A DNA stretch of 12,339 nucleotides from Gammaproteobacteria bacterium (lineage in GTDB: Bacteria > Pseudomonadota > Gammaproteobacteria > SZUA-229). A program made the translations under genes and the position numbers. Position 1 is the stretch's first letter; each line of letters opens with the position of its first letter. Location of the stretch: contig JARFQK010000183.1 in NCBI GenBank assembly GCA_029287815.1, forward strand, positions 1 through 12,339, read 5' to 3'. The notes beneath the pieces are model-generated. The model was given only the letters and a program-made list of their open reading frames with translations. It did no database searches and was not told where the DNA came from. This document shows, piece after piece, positions 1 to 6,405 of this stretch.

Positions 1-462
1 GATGTAATCAATCCAGGAGGCGGCCTTTCGCACTACGGCAAGATCCTGTTCAAGAATATTGCGATTGGCATCGTTCCGCTGGATGAACACAACAACACTT
101 GGCTGGTCGGCCAATACCGCTATGTGCCCGACTGCTATTCCTGGGAAATACCGATGGGCGGCGGACCTCTGGCTAAGGATCCGCTGGAATCGGCCAGACG
201 CGAGCTCAAGGAGGAAACCGGATTGAGCGCGAAGACCTGGCGAACATTGATGCAACTCCACACCTCGAATTCGGTTACTGATGAACGCGGAATCGTCTAT
301 GTCGCTACCGACCTGACTGAAGGTGAGACCGAATTCGAAGAGACCGAAGATCTACAGTTGATCAAGCTGCCACTGGAAGAGGCAATCCAGCTCGTTATCG
401 AAGGCGAAATAAGCGACGCTGTCAGCGTCGCTGCGCTGCTCCGTCTCGCGGTGACGACCTGA
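1..462 (+). CDS. NUDIX hydrolase, 3' part only (start lies before the window)
   Basis: The reading frame is open from base 1 to a TGA at 460-462, giving 153 residues with no initiator seen, so the gene begins upstream. The NUDIX box is clear: a GGG turn follows WEIPM, and RELKEETGL fits the REUxEExGU core that binds the catalytic divalent metal. The Glu expected seven residues before that core is Lys (PLAKDPLESAR). The visible N-terminal part (INPGGG, FKNIAIGI, WLVGQYRY) resembles the ADP-ribose-pyrophosphatase-like branch of the family, which cleaves nucleoside diphosphates linked to another moiety. The actual substrate cannot be read from sequence. It is transcribed toward the glutaredoxin-like gene on the opposite strand. 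A GTG at 124 could be mistaken for a start, but it would remove the first strands of the fold. Confidence 0.9.
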   Translation, partial: DVINPGGGLSHYGKILFKNIAIGIVPLDEHNNTWLVGQYRYVPDCYSWEIPMGGGPLAKDPLESARRELKEETGLSAKTWRTLMQLHTSNSVTDERGIVYVATDLTEGETEFEETEDLQLIKLPLEEAIQLVIEGEISDAVSVAALLRLAVTT

Positions 463-497
463 GATGCTGTGCTTGCCCGGCTGTTTCGCACTGATGA

Positions 498-515
498 AAA
501 CGGGCTAGCCCGTTT
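498..515 (-). terminator. Perfect 18-bp palindrome at the end of the glutaredoxin-like gene
   Basis: The sequence AAACGGGCTAGCCCGTTT is a perfect palindrome lying in the 3' gap between two converging genes. Read on the minus strand it forms a 7-bp stem with a 4-base CTAG loop, ending in a short T run (TTTTC). It contains the TAG stop codon of the minus-strand gene. It could end both transcripts. The T tract is short, so intrinsic termination is likely but not certain. Confidence 0.45.
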
Positions 516-888
516 CCCCGTAGCGTTCCTGGAGGTAGCGCCTGATCTCTTTCGATTCGTAAAGCCATTCCACTTCACCATCTTCTTTGGTGATACGCAG
601 ACAAGGCACCTGCCGCTTGCCGCCTTGCTCGATCAGCTCGCTGCTCCACTGAGGATCGTTCTGCGCGTCGCGCAGTTCGACGTTCAGACCGAGCCGGCGC
701 AGCGTTCGCCGGGTAATGACACAGAACGGGCAGGAATGAAACTGGTACAGCGCGAGATTTGAGGTCTTTTGGTCGAGCACTGCCTGTTCCTGCGGGCTGC
801 GTGCCGGCCACGCCGGACGGGTGAGCCTGTCGACCAGCAAAATGAGCGGTTGCAAGATAGCGCGGATGATTTTGAAGAGAATTTTCAT
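505..888 (-). CDS. Glutaredoxin-fold protein with hydrophobic N-terminal segment
   Basis: This is a 127-residue protein with a thioredoxin/glutaredoxin fold. The redox site CPFC is at residues 53-56, the cis-proline is in QVPCL (Pro95), and the C-terminal helix YESKEIRRYLQE resembles the N-terminal domain of glutathione S-transferases. Residues 4-20 (ILFKIIRAILQPLILLV) are hydrophobic with two or three basic residues, so the protein may be held at the inner face of the membrane. I chose the ATG at 888; the GTG two codons upstream is possible but is less well placed relative to a GAG stretch. The gene lies 90 bp downstream of lipA on the same strand and may be co-transcribed with it. The role is inferred to be thiol-disulfide or glutathione-linked redox; the partner is unknown. 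Confidence 0.8.
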   Translation of the reverse strand: MKILFKIIRAILQPLILLVDRLTRPAWPARSPQEQAVLDQKTSNLALYQFHSCPFCVITRRTLRRLGLNVELRDAQNDPQWSSELIEQGGKRQVPCLRITKEDGEVEWLYESKEIRRYLQERYGETG

Positions 889-940
889 GGCCACTCTGAA
901 TTGTTCAGTATCTTCTGCTCGCGAATAATTCAGCGACGAA

Positions 941-954
941 GTTTCAATTGAAAC
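941..954. promoter_or_regulatory. Perfect 14-bp AT-rich palindrome between lipA and the glutaredoxin-like gene
   Basis: GTTTCAATTGAAAC is a perfect palindrome in the 90-bp spacer upstream of the glutaredoxin-like gene. It lacks the GC-rich stem and T run of a terminator, so a binding site for a dimeric regulator is conceivable. A second small inverted repeat (CTGAA-TTG-TTCAG, 896-908) lies just before the start codon. No good -35/-10 pair was found. Function is not established. Confidence 0.2.
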
Positions 955-978
955 CGCAGATGCATATCGCCGCTGCAG

Positions 979-1974
979 TCAACGCGAAAACTTGCCGTGT
1001 GCCTGCAGGTCGGCATGATAGGAGGACCGTACCATAGGACCGCTTGCCACGTGCTTAAAACCCATTTGCATCGCTGTCTCGTACAGCATATCAAACTCGT
1101 TCGGGTCGACATAACGCTCGACCGGCAAATGATGCTGGCTTGGCTGCAGGTACTGCCCCAGAGTGAGCATATCCACATCGTGATCACGCAAATCTTCCAT
1201 GACCTCAATGACTTCGTCGATTGTCTCGCCGAGCCCCAGCATCAAGCCCGATTTTGTCGGCACATCCGACTGCGCCTGCTTGAAGCGCTGCAGCAAAGTT
1301 AATGACCACCTGTAGTCCGATCCAGGCCGGCACTGCCTGTACAAACGCGGGACGGTTTCAAGGTTGTGATTGAAAATATCCGGCGGCTGGCAGCGCATCA
1401 GTTCGAGAGCCACATCCATGCGGCCGCGAAAATCAGGAACCAGAATCTCGATTTCGATGCGCGGGTTTTTGACGCGAACCTGCTCGATGCAAGAAACAAA
1501 ATGCGAGGCGCCACCGTCGCGCAGATCATCGCGATCGACTGACGTGATCACGACGTAACGCAGGCCCATGGCCGCGATCGTATCCGCCAGCTTTTCGGGC
1601 TCGTCGGGATCTAGCGGCAGTGGTCGGCCATGACCGACATCACAAAAAGGGCAGCGGCGGGTGCAGATATCACCCATGATCATGAAAGTCGCGGTGCCTT
1701 TGCCGAAACATTCACCCAGGTTCGGACAAGCCGCCTCCTCGCACACTGTGTGCAGATTCTGCTCGCGCAGAACAGCTTTGAGTTTGGGTACATTGGGATG
1801 AAAAGGTGACTTCGCACGGATCCATGCCGGTTTGCGCAAGCGCTGTTCAGGCTGGGCGACCTTAACCGGTATCCGCGCGACCTTATCGGCCCCCTTGTGT
1901 TTAACACCTGGCCTCGCGCGCGGCACCTTACGCTTCGCGTCTTCCAGCTGCTGACGATCTGAGATCTTGGACAT
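979..1974 (-). CDS. lipA: Lipoyl synthase (radical SAM)
   Basis: The 331-residue product inserts two sulfur atoms into protein-bound octanoyl groups to give lipoyl groups on 2-oxoacid dehydrogenases and the glycine cleavage system. The family's three hallmarks are present. The auxiliary cluster cysteines are C78, C83 and C89 (CEEAACPNLGEC). The radical-SAM cluster is C104, C108 and C111 (CTRRCPFC). The C-terminal RSSY, whose Ser ligates the auxiliary cluster, is at 316-319. Length is normal for the family; the first 50 residues are basic and poorly conserved. The ATG start at 1974 lies 9 bp after the lipB stop, so the two genes are clearly co-transcribed. I see no strong Shine-Dalgarno sequence, which suggests translational coupling to lipB. 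Confidence 0.97.
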   Translation of the reverse strand: MSKISDRQQLEDAKRKVPRARPGVKHKGADKVARIPVKVAQPEQRLRKPAWIRAKSPFHPNVPKLKAVLREQNLHTVCEEAACPNLGECFGKGTATFMIMGDICTRRCPFCDVGHGRPLPLDPDEPEKLADTIAAMGLRYVVITSVDRDDLRDGGASHFVSCIEQVRVKNPRIEIEILVPDFRGRMDVALELMRCQPPDIFNHNLETVPRLYRQCRPGSDYRWSLTLLQRFKQAQSDVPTKSGLMLGLGETIDEVIEVMEDLRDHDVDMLTLGQYLQPSQHHLPVERYVDPNEFDMLYETAMQMGFKHVASGPMVRSSYHADLQAHGKFSR

Positions 1975-1983
1975 TTCGATATT

Positions 1984-2592
1984 TTACAGGAACTGACTGG
2001 TCAAATTGGACAACAGCTGATGCTGGACGTTGTCGAAATCCAGCGAATCAGCAAATGCCGCCAGCTGCGTGACTTCGAGACCCTGATATCCACACGGATT
2101 GATTCGGGAAAAGGGCTCAAGATCCATATCCACATTCAGCGCAAGGCCGTGAAAACTCCGGCCTCTGCGCACGCGCAGACCCAGGGCGGCGATTTTTCTG
2201 CCATTCACATAGACACCCGGCGCATCCGCTCTTGCGCGAGCATCGATCGCATACTCGTCGAGCAGATCAATGACGCTGTTCTCGATGCGGGTTACCAGCT
2301 CACGCACGCCGATTCGGAGGCGGTTCAGATCCAGCAGCGTATAGACGATGATCTGTCCCGGTCCATGATAAGTGACTTGTCCACCTCGATCCGAATGGAT
2401 GACCGGGATCTCGCCCGAATCGAGAATATGTTCGGCCCTGCCATTCTTACCCAGGGTGAAAACCGGGGGATGCTGGAGCACCCACAACTCGTCAGCGGTC
2501 GTCGCCGTGCGCTGGTCGGTAAAGCGCTGCATCGCTTGCCACACGTCCAGATAGGGCCGTAACCCGAGTTCGCGCACCTGCAAGGTGATCAT
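1984..2592 (-). CDS. lipB: Octanoyl-(acyl carrier protein):protein octanoyltransferase
   Basis: LipB moves octanoate from acyl carrier protein to the lipoyl domains that LipA then sulfurates. From the ATG at 2592 the protein has 202 residues and begins MITLQVRELGL, which matches the usual start of the family. The catalytic lysine lies in GRKIAALGLR (Lys133) and the acyl-accepting cysteine in RINPCGYQG (Cys167). The signature block SDRGGQVTYHGPGQ is intact. The frame stays open upstream to a GTG at 2673, and another ATG exists at 2610, but those codons lie in or next to the intergenic repeat and are not LipB-like. The ribosome binding site is weak for every candidate. It is followed by lipA after 9 bp and preceded by a 352-bp spacer. 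Confidence 0.96.
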   Translation of the reverse strand: MITLQVRELGLRPYLDVWQAMQRFTDQRTATTADELWVLQHPPVFTLGKNGRAEHILDSGEIPVIHSDRGGQVTYHGPGQIIVYTLLDLNRLRIGVRELVTRIENSVIDLLDEYAIDARARADAPGVYVNGRKIAALGLRVRRGRSFHGLALNVDMDLEPFSRINPCGYQGLEVTQLAAFADSLDFDNVQHQLLSNLTSQFL

Positions 2593-2653
2593 CCCAGCGC
2601 GCCAGCGCATCCTGCAAGTCTGTAAGAAACAGTCATGCCAAGGAGCTCCGACC

Positions 2654-2723
2654 GTAGGGTGCGCCGTGCGCACCGCGAATCTTCAGTTGGGTAGCCGGTT
2701 GTGGTGCGCGCGGCGCACCCTAC
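2654..2723. repeat. Long inverted repeat inside repeat copy A
   Basis: The arms at 2654-2674 and 2703-2723 are 21 bp each and pair at 20 of 21 positions (arm core GTAGGGTGCGCC), with a 28-bp loop. This would form a very stable GC-rich hairpin in DNA or RNA, located in the leader of lipB as read on the minus strand. In repeat copy B the equivalent arms match at only 12 of 21 positions. Confidence 0.85.
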
Positions 2724-2862
2724 GATCTTGGGCAGGCAAAGACCAGCCTGAACCGTGATAGCCGCTGTGGACAAACACGCTGTATTCTCGATCATTCGAG
2801 TTTTCTCAAAAGAGCCAATGCCTTACCAGTACGCTACGCCGCCTGGTGAGAAACGCGGGCCA
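2654..2862. repeat. Intergenic repeat, copy A (209 bp), upstream of lipB
   Basis: This block aligns along its full length with 4195-4404 in the same orientation, at about 154 of 209 positions by hand with a single 1-bp gap. The best conserved parts are the first 58 bp (50 identical) and the last 62 bp (49 identical). Fainter similarity, such as GCAAGTCTG followed by AGAA(A/G)CAG, extends it to about 2614, that is, close to the lipB start. The left part carries a long inverted repeat. The right end carries CCGCCTGGTGAGAAA, which recurs near adk. It fills most of the 352-bp gap between DUF493 and lipB. It carries no recognisable transposase and is best called a non-autonomous or REP-like element of unknown family. 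Confidence 0.85.
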
Positions 2863-2881
2863 GGACCCAACATGCTCAATA

Positions 2882-2917
2882 CCTCTGCGTCCTCTGCGCC
2901 ATTGCGTCTTGGCGTTG
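2882..2917. repeat. Degenerate ~9-bp tandem CTCTGCG repeat
   Basis: Units of about 9 bp follow each other: CTCTGCGTC, CTCTGCGCC, ATTGCGTC, TTGGCGTTG. From memory, intergenic stretches of this CTCTGCG type occur in many bacterial genomes, but I cannot check that here. It lies just beyond the conserved end of repeat copy A and has no counterpart next to copy B. Function is unknown. Confidence 0.5.
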
Positions 2918-2944
2918 AAACCCATTTGCTGAACAACGCGAGCG

Positions 2945-3226
2945 TCAGATCGCGAATACGATGTGCTCGCAGGCGGTTAAGTCCATATAGATCGCATCGA
3001 GCTGTTCACGACTTCTCGCGGTTATCGTCACGGTGATAGACAGGTAATTGCCTTTGCGGCTTTTTCGCGTTCTCACTGCGCCCTCCCCCAGATCAGGCAC
3101 ATGACGGTGCATGATCTCGAGCACGGCCATCTCAAGCTCGGGAGTCGCCCTGCCCATGGCCTTGATCGGAAACTCGCACGGAAATTTGAGTGGGCTTTGT
3201 TCGTCCTCTGGTGTCGAATCATGCAT
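2945..3226 (-). CDS. ybeD: DUF493 family protein (YbeD-like)
   Basis: This is a small 93-residue protein of the DUF493/YbeD family. The family signature near the N-terminus is present as FPCEFPIKAMG (residues 15-25), and the rest fits the small alpha/beta fold (YLSITVTITARSREQLDAIYMDLTACEHIVFAI). The ATG at 3226 overlaps the end of dat by 8 bp (ATGCATGA), with a GGGAG about 7 bases upstream, so translation is probably coupled to dat. The family's usual place is between dacA and lipB, as here. Its biochemical role is not established; it is presumed to be an accessory or regulatory protein. No membrane segment is visible. Confidence 0.92.
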   Translation of the reverse strand: MHDSTPEDEQSPLKFPCEFPIKAMGRATPELEMAVLEIMHRHVPDLGEGAVRTRKSRKGNYLSITVTITARSREQLDAIYMDLTACEHIVFAI

Positions 3227-4085
3227 TCCCTAGCTCCCGCTTGTAATGGCTGTAGATTGTCACCATCTTTTTCCAGTACTCTCCAGCGACACCGTGCCCA
3301 ACAACGCGATCATCGAGTCTGACAACCGGCGCGATCTCGCGCGTTGAACTGGTCAACCAGATCTCATCGGCAGTCTCCAGTTCATTTTCGTCGATATCAC
3401 GTTCTTCCACCGTAAGGCCATTGGCGCGCGCAAGCTCAATGACCAAATCACGGGTAATGCCCGCAAGCAAATGCTCACTTTTTGTTGGCGTCGAAATAAT
3501 CCCCCGGTTTACCAGAAACACATTGCTCGCGGTCGCTTCGGTCACCAGACCATCACGCACGAGTATCGCATCGACGACCTCGGACTGATTCGCCCGCAGC
3601 CTGATCATAACGTTGGCGATCAGCGAGATCGATTTGATATCGCAAGCTTTCCAGCGAAAATCCTCAACCTTGATCGCAGAAATACCCGCTTGCAGTCCGG
3701 CATAGTCCGCCTGCCTGACCTCATTGACCATGACGAATACCGTTGGTCGCGTCCCTGCCCCGACCGACAGATCGCGTATCGGCGCCACACCGCGGGTCAC
3801 TTGAAGGTAGATCGCACGATCGTCACCGGGGTTTTTGTCGAGAAGCGCGTCGAAAATACGCTGCCACTGGGACCGCGTCAGTGGATTATGCAACGAAACC
3901 CTGTCCATGCTCCGCTGCAGACGGTCCAGATGTTCCCGCAGACGCAATGGTCTGCCACCAAACACTGGAATGACCTCGTAGACGCCGTCGCCGAACAAAA
4001 AACCGCGATCCAGCACAGAAACCTTCGCTTGCGACCGCGGCAGGTATTCACCATCCAAGTAGACGACCGCTTCCAATCTAGCCAC
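3219..4085 (-). CDS. dat: D-amino-acid transaminase, class IV PLP enzyme
   Basis: This is a fold-type IV aminotransferase of 288 residues from the GTG at 4085. Signs of the family are YLDGEYLP at the start, LDRGFLFGDGVYEV, the PLP-binding lysine in RWKACDIKS (Lys151), and EATASNVF, whose Glu183 contacts the cofactor. The CDIKS context favours D-alanine transaminase over branched-chain transaminase. Such an enzyme interconverts D-alanine and 2-oxoglutarate with pyruvate and D-glutamate, both D-amino acids of peptidoglycan. The start is uncertain: the GTG has GGAG only 2 bases upstream, a TTG at 4076 has the same GGAG about 11 bases away, and the frame is open back to a GTG at 4214 inside the repeat. 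It overlaps DUF493 by 8 bp and follows dacA after a 345-bp spacer holding repeat copy B. Confidence 0.9.
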   Translation of the reverse strand: MARLEAVVYLDGEYLPRSQAKVSVLDRGFLFGDGVYEVIPVFGGRPLRLREHLDRLQRSMDRVSLHNPLTRSQWQRIFDALLDKNPGDDRAIYLQVTRGVAPIRDLSVGAGTRPTVFVMVNEVRQADYAGLQAGISAIKVEDFRWKACDIKSISLIANVMIRLRANQSEVVDAILVRDGLVTEATASNVFLVNRGIISTPTKSEHLLAGITRDLVIELARANGLTVEERDIDENELETADEIWLTSSTREIAPVVRLDDRVVGHGVAGEYWKKMVTIYSHYKRELGNA

Positions 4086-4194
4086 TACTCCGCATTGCTC
4101 ACCAGTATCACGAAAGCAGGCGCAGGATTCGTGCTTGTAGGCGCAAGTCTGGAGCGAGAAGCAGAGCCATAGCTGCGGTCTGAGCGAAGAGACT

Positions 4195-4404
4195 GCAGGG
4201 TGCACCATGCGCACCGCGAATCTTCAGTTTGGTAGCCGGCTCTGATGCGCACAGCATACCGTAACATCTGGCGCAAACGCAGACCCACCGGAACCACGAT
4301 AGGTAGGCCTGGAAGACAGACTGTATTTCTGGTCATCCGAGATTTTCTCCGGAGGATTAATGCCTTACCTGTATCCTACGCCGCCTAGTGAGAAATGCGA
4401 GCCA
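4195..4404. repeat. Intergenic repeat, copy B (210 bp), upstream of dat
   Basis: This is the second copy of the element at 2654-2862, in the same orientation and nearly the same length. The conserved right end reads CCGCCTAGTGAGAAA at 4381-4395, one base different from copy A. Weak similarity extends left to about 4143. The internal hairpin of copy A is degraded here. The block fills most of the gap between the dacA stop (4431) and the dat start, leaving 26 bp on the dacA side. No known element family was recognised. Confidence 0.85.
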
Positions 4405-4430
4405 GTTCTCAGCGATAGGACAGCCGGTCA

Positions 4431-5585
4431 TCAATTGAACAACTGCAGGATGTGATCTTTCGCGACCTGAAAGAAACTGCCCTCACCAACGGCCTCTAGC
4501 GCAACCAGTGGTGCATTCAGCACTTCATCATCGGCCAGCGTAACTCTGACCGCACCATGCTGCGAACCCTTCTCCAATGGCGCGACGATGTTTGCATCGA
4601 CATCCATCACCGCTTCCAGATCGTTGTAGGAGCCGCGGGGAATCGTGATGTAAAGATCATCCTTCAAGCCCAGGGAGACCTTGTCGCTTTCGCCCTTCCA
4701 GACCCGAGATCGGTTCAGCACCTCACCAGCCGCATACAATCTGTGCGTCTCGAAGAAACGGAAGCCGTAGTTCAGCAGTGACTGACTCACGCTGGCCCTT
4801 TCCTTTTCACTGTCAGTTCCGAGCACCACCGATATCAGCCGCATGTCAGAGCGCAGCGCAGACGCCACCAGACAATAGCCGGCAGATTCGGTGTGGCCGG
4901 TCTTGATGCCATCGACACTGTCATCGCGCCAGAGCAGCTTGTTCCGGTTGTATTGCTTGATGTTATTGTAGGTATAGACTTTCTCTTTGTACCACGCGTA
5001 GTGCTCCGGGAATTCATTGATGATGGCGACTGCCAGAGTGGCAATATCGCGCGCCGATGTCAGATGGCCCTCTTCCGGCCAACCGGTGCTGTTCATGTAG
5101 TAAGTATTGCTCATGCCCATGGACGACGCGTACTGATTCATCAGATCAACGAATGCGCGCTCCGTGCCAGCGACGTGCTCTGCCAGCGCCACCGTTGCAT
5201 CGTTACCTGACTGAACAATCAGTCCTTTCATCAAATCGTGTACGCTAACCTGACTGTCGACCTCGACATACATCCGGGAACCGCCCATGCGCCAGGCTTT
5301 TTCGCTGATGTTGACCATATCATCCATATTGAGCCGGCCTGCCGCGATCTCCCGGTAGATCACGTAAGCGGTCATCATCTTGGTAATACTCGCTGGCTCC
5401 ACCTGTTCATCAGCCTCTTTCTCCGCAAGCAAGCGGCCGCTTTGCGCATCAACCAGTATGAAGTTTTTCGCTGCGATCTTAGGCGGCGCCGGTATCGGGA
5501 CAGCAGCATTCGCTGTAGACAGCGCAAAAACAAGGAGCACGGCAACCGCGAAAACCAGGCGCTTCAGGGCGATTGATGAATTCAT
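4431..5585 (-). CDS. dacA: D-alanyl-D-alanine carboxypeptidase (PBP5/6 type)
   Basis: This low-molecular-weight penicillin-binding protein removes the terminal D-alanine from peptidoglycan stems in the periplasm. From the ATG at 5585 it has 384 residues, beginning with a Sec signal peptide (basic LKR, hydrophobic core, likely cut after STANA). The active-site motifs are in order: S66-ITK (SxxK), S126-GN (SxN) and K228-TG. A C-terminal PBP5-type beta domain follows, ending in a short amphipathic stretch (SFFQVAKDHILQLFN) that probably rests on the outer face of the inner membrane. An ATG ten codons upstream lies inside the end of rlpA and would displace the signal peptide, so I rejected it. 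The start is 4 bp after the rlpA stop with no clear Shine-Dalgarno, which suggests coupled translation. Confidence 0.96.
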   Translation of the reverse strand: MNSSIALKRLVFAVAVLLVFALSTANAAVPIPAPPKIAAKNFILVDAQSGRLLAEKEADEQVEPASITKMMTAYVIYREIAAGRLNMDDMVNISEKAWRMGGSRMYVEVDSQVSVHDLMKGLIVQSGNDATVALAEHVAGTERAFVDLMNQYASSMGMSNTYYMNSTGWPEEGHLTSARDIATLAVAIINEFPEHYAWYKEKVYTYNNIKQYNRNKLLWRDDSVDGIKTGHTESAGYCLVASALRSDMRLISVVLGTDSEKERASVSQSLLNYGFRFFETHRLYAAGEVLNRSRVWKGESDKVSLGLKDDLYITIPRGSYNDLEAVMDVDANIVAPLEKGSQHGAVRVTLADDEVLNAPLVALEAVGEGSFFQVAKDHILQLFN

Positions 5586-5589
5586 TTGA

Positions 5590-6405
5590 CTAGTTGTATC
5601 GTATGATCTTTGCATTGTTCAAATTGATTTCTTTCAGTTGAGCGAGTACTTTTTCGGCAACATGATCGGTTGGAACTGGCCCTATCCTCACCCGGTAAAG
5701 CAGCTTGCCATCGACAGTGTCTACGTGAATCCGGGCGCTGTTGATCTTTTTCTCCCGCAACTCGCCAATCATTTTCAGCGCGTTTTCCTCCGCAGAGAAT
5801 GCGGCGATCTGCACGTAGAGCTTGCCATTAGCATCGATGTAGTTGTCCTCAACAGCTGCCGTGGTCTGCTCAGTGCGTTCAGGTCGCGTCGTTGAGAGTG
5901 CTCGAATTTCTACCGGCGCGGTACCGCTAGCGACGACTCCGAGTTTGGTCGCCGCTGCATAGGACAGATCGATGATACGTCCGTCATGAAAAGGCCCACG
6001 GTCATTAACCTTGACGATCGCCGTGCGGCCGTTCTGCAAGTTCTTCACCTCGACGTAAGTCGGCAACGGCAGTGTTTTATGAGCCGCCGTCATCGCGTAC
6101 ATATCGTAGGTTTCGCCACTGGATGCACGTCTTCCATGGAATTTGGTACCGTACCACGAGGCTTCACCTTTTTGTACGAAACCCTGGCTGCTATTCAGCA
6201 CGTAGTACCGTTTACCGAAGACTTCATAGGAGGGTGGATTCCCGTATTTGCTGCGCGCTTCCTTCTTCGGCAAAGCGTCAGGTATCTGATCCCACCGCTT
6301 GCCATAGCCATTCGGCGCTCCGTCTTTGACGCTGCACGATGCAGCCAGTCCTGATATAAGCGTCACCGTCGCAAGCCAGCGCCCTGAATTTTGAATATTC
6401 ATCAT
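5590..6405 (-). CDS. rlpA: RlpA septal/rare lipoprotein, lytic transglycosylase with SPOR domain
   Basis: The 271-residue protein has a lipoprotein-like signal with a candidate lipidated Cys24 (GLAASC; the -3 residue is Ala rather than the preferred Leu). A double-psi beta-barrel domain covers about residues 78-165, with the conserved blocks GEASWYG, GETYDMYAMTAAHKTLP and VNDRGPFHDGRIIDLS. A SPOR domain covers about 195-271 (YVQIAAFSAEENAL to the end) and binds glycan strands stripped of peptides. In Pseudomonas, RlpA cleaves such strands at the septum; this protein has the same domain order. Its ATG overlaps the mltB stop by 4 bp (ATGA). A second ATG follows at once and has better spacing from the AGGA, so the true start may be 6402. 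Confidence 0.95.
   Translation of the reverse strand: MMNIQNSGRWLATVTLISGLAASCSVKDGAPNGYGKRWDQIPDALPKKEARSKYGNPPSYEVFGKRYYVLNSSQGFVQKGEASWYGTKFHGRRASSGETYDMYAMTAAHKTLPLPTYVEVKNLQNGRTAIVKVNDRGPFHDGRIIDLSYAAATKLGVVASGTAPVEIRALSTTRPERTEQTTAAVEDNYIDANGKLYVQIAAFSAEENALKMIGELREKKINSARIHVDTVDGKLLYRVRIGPVPTDHVAEKVLAQLKEINLNNAKIIRYN

Noticed and set aside
2020..2562. A 180-codon open frame on the plus strand
   Set aside because: It is the antisense shadow of lipB, which is certain from its catalytic residues.
2766..2774. TGTGGACAA in repeat copy A, close to a reversed DnaA box
   Set aside because: It is a lone imperfect match and is not conserved in copy B.
2589..2795. Small reading frame in repeat copy A (minus strand) resembling one in copy B (4085-4336), both starting with ATG
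   Set aside because: The translations look alike (MIENTACL and MTRNTVCL, shared TEDSRCA), but over the first 49 codons the differences between copies are spread evenly over the three codon positions (about 15, 16 and 14). That shows no selection for protein, so the likeness only reflects DNA homology.
3471..4172. A 233-codon open frame on the plus strand
   Set aside because: It is antisense to dat and has no recognisable domain or ribosome binding site support.
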